Assembly (NCBI GenBank): GCA_907165275.2 | Contig: OU015672.1 | Coordinates: 3,578,501 to 3,642,500 of the forward strand | Direction of reading: 5' to 3' | Length of the DNA: 64,000 bases | From: Zygaena filipendulae | Lineage: Eukaryota; Arthropoda; Insecta; Lepidoptera; Zygaenidae | In this document: in pieces, positions 44,956-56,900 of the stretch | How positions within the stretch are numbered: position 1 is the first letter of the stretch | Layout: each line of letters begins with the position of its first letter | Program-made: the position numbers and the translations under genes | The notes under the pieces: generated by a model | Databases searched by the model: none | What the model was told of the DNA's origin: nothing | The model's input: only the letters and a program-made list of their open reading frames with translations

Positions 44956-47900
44956 GTGCGCCGTGCGCTGTAGCGAGATGGTTTTTTTTTAAACTAGCTG
45001 CGCCCCGCGCTTTCACCCGCGTGAGTTTCGGAACTCGCGCAGGAACAATTTTTTTTCTAAAATAAAAGTAGGTACTTAGCCTAAGTGATTCCGTATTCCC
45101 GTTAAAATCGGTCCAATCGTTTCAGAGATTAGCCCAAATAAACAGACAGACTGACAGACAAAAATTGGAAAAAATAATGAATTTTTTATGTTAGTACCAA
45201 CCGTATGTACCTACTTTCTTAAGCATTTAGTGAAAAGCTGTTAATTTTAAATGACAAACCGACAATTTTAATTAATTAATTAATTTCAATTTTATTTATA
45301 AAAATAAAGTTCTTTAAATAAATAAATAAATAAACTCCGAAATAAACGCGGGTGAAACCGCGAGGACAAGCTATACTTATATCGTATTCTGTACCCGTGT
45401 ATGCAAAATTTCATGATATCGGTTTGAGCCGTTAGACGTGATAGCGTAATAAACAAACACACTAACCCACTTTCGCATTTATATAATAGTAAGTATGGAT
45501 TGACAGTTTTTTATTTGCACCGCGGTTATTTTGCGCAACTGCAGGACGCGCGCGACTTCCTCAACGCCCACAACCAGGGCGGCGGCCTGGTCACGTCGCT
45601 GGTTTGCAAGAGGCTCACCATTGACGGACATCACCTCGTTTCTGTGAGTTCCAACTATCCGTCGACCACCGAAGGCATGTTTTTTTTTTATCTATTTACT
45701 AGTAGCTGTGCCCCGCGGTTTCACCCGCGTGATTTTCGGCATTCCCGCAGGAACTATTTTTTTCTGAAATAAAAGGAGCCTAAGTTACTCCTTATAACAT
45801 CACCTATCTGCTAGTGAAGATCCCTTTAAAATCGGCCCGGCCGTTTTAGAGATTAGCCGGCCTAAACAGACAGATAGACGAAAATTCCGGGTTACAATAT
45901 AGCCTATGACATTAACAAACAACGTGGCTTTCTACTGGTAAAAGAATTTTCAAAATCGGTTCATTAGATCCAGAGATTTTCATTGCCTAAAGACACGAAT
46001 AAAACGAAGTTTTATTTTTTTAATGAAACCTAGCCAGATCGATTAATCGCCGCCGAAGCCCCCTGCATACTAAATTTCATGAAAATCGTTGGAGCCCTTT
46101 CCGAGATTCAGATTATATATGTACATACTAAGCTGTTCCCCGCGGTTTTTCGAAGGTCTCGCGGGAATTCCGGAATAAAAAGGACCCTCAGATGTCACTC
46201 AGGATTACTTAAGTGAACAAATTTTCAAAATCGGTTCAGTAGTTCCAGAGATTACCCCCAACAACATCAAAGACTCACAAACTCACAATTCACAAACTTT
46301 AGCTCTTTATAATATTAGTATAGGTAGATATACAAGTGTTGCTCGTTGACGTGTGTGCGTGCGTGTGCGTGCGTGTGTGCGCGTGTCAGGGCACGGACCG
46401 CTGGGCCAGCTGGCTGGACATCAACGCGACGAGCCGCAGCCTGTCGCTGATGCTGGACCCGCGCGCGCTGGAGGCGGCCGGCGCGCCCGAGCAGGCCGCG
46501 TGCGACGCGCTCGTCGTGCGCGCGGACAACGCGCGCTCCGTGCACCTGCACCGGTGCGTACACCCACCCCCCACACCTGGGGCTGCCACCGCCCACCCGT
46601 CCTGTAATATAACATGTGGTAAAATTAACTGCAAATATTTTCAGGGCTAAAAGTATACATTACATATAACAAACAGGATAATTTAAAAATAATATTGTAA
46701 GTTCGGTAGTTTTTCAGAATATGAGGAAAACGAGGGGACACAATACAGGTAGCTTACTTATATGTATACAAGCCACGCGCCACGCACATAGCGAGCGATG
46801 GATCAGCTCGATCGAGGTCATTGAACTTAAATACAGGCGTGCGGCGATGTGTGTGTAACGCGATTGAGCGGCGAGCGCCTTCACAGGTTATTTTCTTTTT
46901 GATTGATTTACTTTGTTTAAAAAATAAATATATCTTTTTTATTTTATGAACATGTTTTTAACGATGTATATATACTTTTAACCCTGTAAATATTTGCAGC
47001 TAACTTTGCCACATGTTATGTATAGTATCGTACTATATTTCAGTCAATTATCTTCTTAAAATCACGTGTCACGTTATTTGTCCGCGATGGACTCCTAAAC
47101 CATGGAACGGATTTTGATAAAATTTTGTAATCATTTACAATATGGTCCAACTTAAAAGATAGGATAGTTTTTATCTGGGAATTCCCTCGGAAACTCCGGA
47201 ACTAATGCGGGGAAACAGCTAATCACCGTAAATTACTGTCAGGGGTAGGTACAAAGAAGGACATAGAGTACTTTTGAACTCCGAAATTACCGCGGACGAA
47301 ATCGCGGGGTCAGATAGTTGTACAATATATTATAGAAAAATAATAAAGTACGGAAAATACTATATTTCTATCCCTAATTCAACTGTCGCGCTTCTTTATA
47401 CCACAGATAATATAATACTATGTTTATACTAACTGTGACTGGTCTGGCACACAACGCAGCACAGGGAATTTCAGAACGAAATGCATTCGCGGCAACAAAA
47501 CTTCAACTGTCTAAACTGGCAATAATTTGTCGATGAATGCCGATGGAGCAGAAAACTTCTAGAATGGTGGTCACGTACCAGAAAACGCGGCGTGGGCAGG
47601 CCCGCCACAAGATGGACCAACGACTTGGTGAAGGCCGCGGGACGCCATTGGACGCGGGGAGCGCAGGAGCGGTCGTTGGGCGGTCTTTAGAGGCCTGTGT
47701 CCACAAGGACGTCTTCCGGCTGATTGGTGATGATGATGAAGCTAAAATTTGGCAAGTAGATAACTAATTTATAGGTAGGAGACACGAGCTAAGAACGCAT
47801 TACACGGTGTTCCCACGGGAATTCCCAAAAGAACTCGAAGTCCCATCAACTGTGAATAGTTGCTGCCAAACGTCTTGCTAAAACATCGAAATGCGTCTCA

Positions 47901-50900
47901 CCAATGCACTTCGATGTAAATAACTTCGGAAAAAAAAATTACATTTGAATTGGCTGTACGGACTAAGTTTCCTTTGCCGGAAGGGGTAAACTTAACAAAA
48001 AAAAAACCTCCAATTTGGTATGTGCAGGGTGTCTGCCGACGTGGTGATATCGCTGTGCACGCTGGCGCCGGTGCGGCTGCAGGCGGCGGGCGCGCGCGGC
48101 GGCACGCGCGTGCAGCTCGCGCTCGGCTCGCGGGCGGACGCCGGCGCCGCGCACCGCGCCCTCCGCGCCGTGTTCGGGGACGCGTACCAGGTGGGGCGGG
48201 GGGCCGCGCTGCAGCCCGCAGAGCTAATCAATAGGGATGTTGACTACTACTGAAAATCAAAATTCTAATTAGTCCGTCAGTTAGAAAATAAAAAAACAAT
48301 AGACACGTATTTTTTGTTTTTTTAAATGAGTACACAAAGTCCACCCCCACCGGGAATCGAACCCGGAACCTCTTGATCAGCGAGCAGGCATGATGACCAT
48401 TGCGCCAATTGGGTCGTCATATCAATACATGTCAACATCAATACATGTCCTCTCTAGTTAATGGGCATGTTGACTAATTTTTATTTTTTAGTCCGTCTTG
48501 TAGATTATTAAAAAATATTGGACACGTATTTTTTTCTTTTTTTACGTAATCAAAAAATAACGGCGATATATTGAGTTGAAATTTCGCGTGACGTCACTAT
48601 TCTGACAGTTTGTATGGCGGTTTTGCGGTTAGTGACGTCACGACCCCCCTCACCCTTTATAAACTTTAATGCGCTTTATCTCTGTATATTTTAATTTATT
48701 TGAAAAAGCAAAAAATACGTGTATATTGTTTTTTTATTATCTAACTGACGGACTAAATAGAATTTTGATTTTTTTACCCAGGAAACTAGCCTATTCTGTT
48801 GTAGACAGCTGGACCCACCATGGCATGTATCAGTTTAGTGACCTTAACAGATTTGCAAGTTATATTTTTAATTTGCTGCCATCCCAAGTATATTACCACA
48901 ATATTCCCAAAACTATGAATTTTTGAAAACAGTGACTAAACTAAGTGTCCCTTCTATCATTTATTTTTCGTTCTGTGGTGCAGCCCCTCGGACCTCAGCC
49001 GAGTTGATAAATTATAATCCATGACCCTAATCGGTTGAGCCGTTACGGCGTGAAAACGTAACAAACAAATTCACTTTCGCAATTTATGATGAACAAGCTC
49101 TGCCCCTCTGTATTCAAACCTTGTTACGAACATGTAAAAAAGAAACCAGTCGAGCCATTGTCAAATGATGGTCCGTCATACGTAATATTAATTATGGTAA
49201 TTGATTTTTATTTATATAAGAAGAAGATATAGTTATATAAGAAGATTTATATTACATTATATTTGTTGCAGATGGAACTTGATTCTGTAATTTCGACGAC
49301 GAATTCGCCTCAGCGGGTACCGGACAGTGCTGTGAAGAAATTTAGTGGCTCGGTATTTTATTTTTTATACTATTATTTACTAACACAATAATTATATAGT
49401 TTTCGTTCGAAAAACCGCAGGGAAAAAGTAGTGTTAAAATAAATTATTTTTACAATTCATATGCTCAGAAAATTTATATCTATGTCATATACTCGTATGT
49501 AAGTCTAAAAAGAGGAAATCACTGATGCCCTCATCAATGATATAAATCGTGCTTATTAATTTGACTTTAAAAATAGTTTTATTAATAATTGAAAATTATT
49601 GTCTACTAGCTAAGTTCTCGTGGAAATTCCAGGATAAACTATACGTGTAAACCTTCCTCATAAATCACTTTATCTATTGGTGAAAACCGCATGAAAATCC
49701 GTTGCCAAGTTTCAAAGGTAGAAACGATTAGTACGCTTAATTTTAAATTGCATCAATCGTATTTATATTAATTATCAACTTAAATGAACATCACTTGGCT
49801 GTTTGAGCAAATTCTTTGCGTAATGCTACTGCTCCACCTGCGTGTCTGCGGACTACTCCGTCAGTTCATACGTTATCGCCCACTGTCTAATGCCATTAAT
49901 AATGACGTTAATAAATTAGCGCACTAAATGTTGGCTACATTAAAAAATATTGGACACGTATTTTTTCTTTTTTTACGTAATCAAAAATAACGGCAATATA
50001 TTGAGTTGAAATTTCACGTGACGTCACTTTTCTGACAGTTTGTATGGCGGTTTTAGCGGTAAGTGACGTCACGACCCCCTCACCCTAAACTTTAATGCGC
50101 TTTATCTCTGTATATTTTAATTTATTTAAAAAAGCAAAAAATACGTGTCTACTGTTTTTTTATTTTCTAACTGACGGACTAATTAGAATTTTGATTTTCA
50201 AAAGTAGTCCACATCCCCATTATCGCGATAATTAACGCGTTAAGACGCAGGTGGAGCACTAGCATAATGAAAAAACTACCGCTGACTTGAACCCACCGCC
50301 GAAGCCTCTCATTGGTTGCCCGCAGAAAACCTGCCATTTCTTTTTATCTGATTCATCAACCGGAATTATTTATTTTGTCGTTTAAATCATTGTAAAACGT
50401 TATAATTGATATACGTTCAAGAGGACTTGTGTCCAATCCAACTTGTGTCGTTTAAAAATATTGTCATTTTTTTTTTAATTACTCACCTACTTATTTATAA
50501 TGAGGTATTAATATCAGTGGACGAAGAATCATGGAACTCTCACTTCGCACTTGTAAAATTACCCGTTTTGGTATATCGAACTTAATACTCAAGGATGTTA
50601 ACTAACTTAAATAAAGTTGACTTTTAAATGGACATAGATAAGTGTGTTAACCCACACTGGAGAAATTTTGAGTAAATCGTGTTTTAAAATTATAGCGCCA
50701 TTTTCTGTCAACATTTTTATGTTCAATATTTAGTTACATAGTTAAACAATGTAATAAGGTAAACACATAATTAAAAAACGTTCCCTAACTCTCAATAAAT
50801 CGTTCTGAATCAATAACTTAATTTTGTGGGTTAACATGCTATTGCTTATCTGCGTCCGAATATGCGTATATCGTATTCAAGTGTACAATGAAAACTCGAT

Positions 50901-53900
50901 TTTATTCCTTTGAACTTTTTAATTTGTGAAAATAACGCGGGTAGTTTGTATCAAGAACAGTTTTCATGCTTTTCTTCGTTCACTGTTTTGGGGTACTTGT
51001 TAAAAAGTTGTATGACTAGCGCACTACGTCAGTTTCATTGCGTAATTTTGTAGTGTATTTGTTAGTTTATTACTCAAATAACTACCTATTTCGAATTGTT
51101 TGAAACGCGTCAGGAGGAGGATACGACATTCGCGAACCCGGTACAAGTGAAACGGCGCAAACATTCCGGTACGATTCTTTTACGTTATGTAAATATATCT
51201 TCTAGGTAGGATATCTATTTTTCTTCTAATAGCTGAAGAGTTTGTTTGTTTATTTGGTGTAACGCGCTAATCTCAGGAACCACTGGTTCGAATTGAAAAA
51301 TTCGTTTGGCTTGTCCATTTTTCGAGGAAGGCCATAGGCTTCTACGCTACGACCAATTGTGGAATATATTTTAGTAAGTTTTTTCTCAAATTGACGCGGG
51401 TAAAACACAGCAGCTACACAGCTATTTCATATAAAAGAGATATTGATAGTGAATATAATGTAAACTTAGAGTAAAAAAAAATATTGGTAGAAGTTAATAA
51501 TATGTAAATTTGTTAGTGTAAATACTAATGAGTGACGATAATTCTGCCGTATTGCAAGTTTGCAACACATTATACGAAACTAACTGTTATTCCGAGATAA
51601 AAGAAACCATCTCCTTTCTGTACCCATGACACTGAGTGTGTATCTTAATTCTTAGTCAAAAAAATCGTAGTGTCTCTTAAAATACGTGACAGTTAAATTT
51701 TTGAAATTTTTTAATTTGTGATATTTCGATATATCAAAAACGGCGAAGATTTAAAAGTGTCTTGCTTAATACGTCTCTAGCGCATCTTTGCAAAATAGAT
51801 CACAAAAAAATTTCATGTTGCAAGAGAATTTTTATTTTTTTAAACATCAATCTAGCTTTCCCAAGGGGCATCTGACTCTTGCTTATCCTGCTATTCTCTT
51901 TCATGATGATCTATAAACAGACAGAGTTAGTTTCGCAATTAGTTATAATATTAGTATGAATAAATGAAAAAAATAAATTGAAATCGCTGTTTAATATAAA
52001 ATGTTTTAATATCTAGTTTAAATGTCGCAGAATTATCATTAAAAAATATTCTATACCTAATATTTGTCTACATATTTTTGTATGTAATAATATTTTAATA
52101 ATCAGGCTTTTGTGCAAGACCGAGATTCCCGGTATCTATAAAGTCGCCTTCCACAACGTCTACAACTTCACTTGCTCAGGTAATGGTAAATCCTCCTTAT
52201 TATATGTACATACTTTCCCGAAAAAGTTCCGTAAATCATAGTTAAAACTCCATCAAAATCCGCTGCATGAATTAAAACTCTCTCTCTCGTAATAACGCCT
52301 CAAAAATGCATTTAAAGTTTAAACTTCTGTGGATCCCAAACTAAGATATATTTTAATTCCTCGGATTTTTTGTTTAAAAAACACCCAGAATGAAGTTAGT
52401 CACTACAAAGATTTTATCTGGCGGAATCGAATACACCTGAAAAGTCAGAAATAAACATTATCTAAGGTTATTCGCGTTAGGCCCTTTGTAATACAAAATT
52501 GATCACACGCCGAATCTTGTTTGCAGCTGCACGAAAAACTAGCAGCGTTACCCAGATTCGCCTTTGATAAGGAGCTCACAAGCGTTTGCTCTAGACCTGA
52601 ACTGTCCGTTGTGAACGAACTGAGCGAAGTTGATGAGCCGTCGAGTTTTAATAACACTTTTGTAAACACTAGGCGCAGGGCTTACGGCGTAACAAAAAAA
52701 AAATCACAAAAGAAAGGTTCGCAAAGCGATGGAGACGTTGAAGATAAAACTATAAAGAGGAAATGTGTATCACCAGTTCTTCATGATGACTGTTCAACTA
52801 GTTGCTTGTTGATTGCGACTATAGGATCAGATGAATCTGTCATAAACGATACGATAGATCGACTGTCTAAAGGAAAGGATTTTAACACAGATAATATAGT
52901 AGATTTGCTATTACGAGAGGCTTTGCAAGCGAAAACCGACGAGAAGTTATTAGACAGCGGCATCAATACGTTTGAGAATGTTAAGAAAACTCAAAACTTT
53001 CCCGAAGTAAACAGTTTAATAGAAAACAATAGTGAAGTTATAGAGAACACGCCTCTCATAAAGGAAATTGACAAAGTTATTTCGAAAAAACCTGAGACAG
53101 AAACTAATCTACGTAAGAGTTCAACGTCGAGGAATGAATCGAATTTTAAAGATGATGAAGTTTTAGCAAATTTTGTCAATTTAGGAAATAGAAATATTCC
53201 TAGCCAACACAATTTTGAATGTAAAAAAAATACTGTAAAGTCAGTCGATGCAGAACGAACGTTCGACGTCCAATATGCAGAAGATTTCTTCTCGCAACAT
53301 TTTGCAAATAACAAAGAGAGTGATGTTGTTGTAAGTCCTACTTTGGCTAAAAAGCTTAATGAAACTAGTTCTGAAGACAGCTGTGGTTTTGATCAACCTC
53401 TCATACCAATCCATAAAAACCAAGAAGTTACGAAAACTCTATTCGAAGTAGATGAAATAGACATAATAGCGTGTCTCAACAGCGTCGTTGATAAAGTTTG
53501 CGAAGATCTCGATAAATGTACAAAATATTTGGATATTGAAAATAATGCGAGTAATTTTTTGGGTATCCCTCTTAATATAGAAAATGAACTACAAGAAGAT
53601 GCCAATACGATAGAACATAATCAAACCAATGAAAATCTCAAAATTCGAAAATTGAAGAGTATAAAGTTAAAGTATAAAACAGCTATGAACAAAAAGAGCG
53701 TGACTAAACAACGTAACGCTTCGAAGAGAGATAAGAAAAAAAATGTTCCAGATATTCCACAAACTGCTACAATCGATAATATTGATTTGATAGAAAATGC
53801 AAATGAAGAAAACGGTACTGAAAATAATAATAAAATAGTAAAAGAATCAATTAACCAGCAAAAAACGGCATCGGTAAGCAAAAAACGTAAATTGTTTTCA

Positions 53901-56900
53901 CCGAAACAACAGCATATAAATATGAATAAAGACGTTGTGCATATTCCCGAGACTGAGGACGACGATACTACACATTCAGACTTGAAAACATTTAAAAACA
54001 TATCGCTTAAGTCTCATGTAACCTCTTATAAAGAATTAGAAAATGCACGTCGCCAAAGAATAAGGCTACCTCGTTCAAAGAAGGCCAAAGCAATAACTTC
54101 AGAACTATCTCCGAGGTCTGAAAAATTTAATGCAATCTTCGATCAATTAAAAGAAGACGTAGATTACAAAGAAAAAATTAAACATGCAGATAAAAAAACT
54201 GATGAACATGACTTGGCTGTTTATAATTTTACAAGTGACAGTGAAGATGAGGATTTTAAAAAGAAAACCTTTAGGCGCACGAGTACAACTACGTTGGCTA
54301 GTGGTGGTTCTAATCCGTCTAGACGCGGCAGAAAAACGAATCGTGTCGACTATAGCGAGAGCAAGTATAGTTCAGCTGATGAAAATAAAGATAAAAAAAG
54401 CGCTGGCAAAAGGAAAAAACCCGTTAAACGTAAAACACCCAAGAAAAAGGAAGTTAAAGCAAATATAGACAACATCGACAATACTATGATAGACGAAAGA
54501 ATGAGAGACGCGGCGCTGGATGATCTTAATCGTTCTTTGGTTGTAGAAGAACCTAGCGAAGTTAGGATTACTGAACCGCAACCTAAAATTATTAATAAAC
54601 ATCAAATGGAAATTATTCGCGACGATGACGATCTCAGTAAAGAATCTGATAACAAATCAGAGGTTGCTCATAAAAGAAATAGAACTAGAAAAATACTTTC
54701 TATAAAAAAAGAGAAGTATATAAAGACAAAAGCTAAATTGGATATAATTAAGGGATACGATGGTGAAAGATCGGAGAGTCCTTTACCCGGTCTCGTTGTT
54801 GAAAAGGTCCCAACGCGTGTAGACGACGCCAACGATTCTCTCACCGTTAATATGACGCAGAAGTTCCAAAAGATTTACAGAGACGGTCCAGATGCGTGTA
54901 TCAATGATACGAATACGACTAAAAACTTCCTGTCGGATATTGAAAGGATCAATTATAGCCCTCGTGATAGAAGCGTGATTGACCTCTGTGATTTGACTGA
55001 AGAGCTCAACGGAGCCAGCAAACATATGAAATCTATAGAAGTACACACAAAATCTTATAATGATGAACTCATGAATATTTGCGAGATGGGCGACAATACG
55101 TCTGAATACTCAATAGCGACAGTAGGCAATGTGCTTATAACAGCACACGGAGATTCCGACGAGCTGCCGCCTGACCCGGAAATGATGAATAAAACCATCA
55201 TATCCAGGAGTTTGGAGAAAGAAAAACTGGATCATAGTTGTCTGGACTTCTATGATGCGTTAACGAAACAGATCAATGAGATGTCATCTAATAAAGGGGA
55301 AGAGGGAATCGGAAATGTGAAAAATGCACGTAAAGTTTTGTCTAGACAAGCGAGTGATGGACGCAGCGTCAAGTCATCGTCTCCTGTAGTATCCATAGTG
55401 AGATTATCCCCCGATGACATAAGGAAATGGTTGCCATCTAGACGGAGTACTGAAACCGACAACTCTAATTTATCAAACGAAAATCATACAGTCGTAAAAG
55501 AAAAAGAAATCCGAGCACCAAAATCGCCCGTTATCGTCCCCATAAAGAGACTGTCATCGAACGAATTCACAAATTTTCTATCGTCCTTCAGAAATGCCGC
55601 ACCTGATTCTGTATCGGAAAAATCTGAACAGGTTCAGTCTGTTAATAAAGAAAACAAATCGACCAATGTAATAAAATGCAGTGATACGAAAACTATTAGA
55701 GATCGATCGATCGATGCTAGTCATGATAAAATCGCACGTAAATCGACCATATCACCTATAAAACTATTCGATGAGTTCGAAATACCCAAAAGGCCTAACG
55801 CAGAAATAATTTTATCATACAACGAAGATTGTGCGAAAGAGAAACAACATATAAAATCAGATCTCGATCGAGCCAGAATTAAAGGAAATGAATCTACAGA
55901 ATTGAAAGAAATCGTCAGCATCGGCGGTCTGAAAGGATATAATCTTAGGAATTTGCGAACAGCCGATCATTCGACGACCGGAACTATAAAGAGCTCTCGT
56001 ACGAATAAAACTGAGGATGAGAACACTTCGAATAGATTGTCGCATAAGAGAAAACCTTCACCCGTTAGAGAGGCTAGCAAGAAATTAAGAGCTGCTAAGA
56101 ATCAAGACGCTGCGACTGCGTCGGGGAGTTGTCTCAGCGTCGACGAATGGTTGAGGTGGGACGCGCCTTCCAGCAGTCCAGGTGAGGATTTTTAATAATA
56201 ACTTTTATGTATAGAAATAACATCGTTACCGATATATACAACGTGTTAATGAATTGACCAAAAACCTGATACACCCCATTTCAAAAAATAAACACAATTA
56301 CAGTATAATTATGTCGAAAAAGTTAAAAGTCTAAAAGTTATTCAACATTAGTTTGGAAGTGCATAAACGAAGGAACATAAACACGTACAAATATAAATTA
56401 AAAAAAATTCTTATGTACGTCAAAACCTTAATTATAGTCTACTTCTTTGTATCTTATTTTAAGTAAACTATAATGTTCAATAAACTGCCTCCCTAGCCAA
56501 ATTGATATTCTACAATCGTTAACGCATAGAAAACTAAGTAACGAATCGACACGTCACTTGGTCAGCCAATCAAAGCTCTAGTTTTCACGTGGTTACGAAA
56601 AACTACAGTATTCATTGATTGACCAAGTGACGTGAAGATTCGTTACTTATAGTTTTCTCATTGATTAACGATTGTAGAATGTCAATTTGGCTTGGTTGAT
56701 CAATTCGAACAAATCATGTGGCTGTTTTCAGAGGAAAGAATAAATACATTTATAACGGATGTAGTTCAGAATGTGTTGGAGAAAGTGGACACGTCCCTGG
56801 AAGAAATAAACCAGAACACTACCAAACAGTGAGTGCCTCCTTCTGTCCATTAAGTTATTAGTCTACATAAAGGACTGAACACTAAAAGTCACCTTGCCTA

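Noticed and set aside
46315..46650. Overlapping open frames on both strands around exon 6 of the SYCP2-like gene, and similar sets at 44671-45065, 47950-48253 and 58046-58352
   Set aside because: Shadows of GC-rich exons. Only the frame that joins neighbouring exons through GT-AG splice sites is kept.
54184..54468. Second coding frame within the giant exon
   Set aside because: Overlaps the main frame in a Lys-rich (AAA/AAG) stretch where stop codons are rare by chance.
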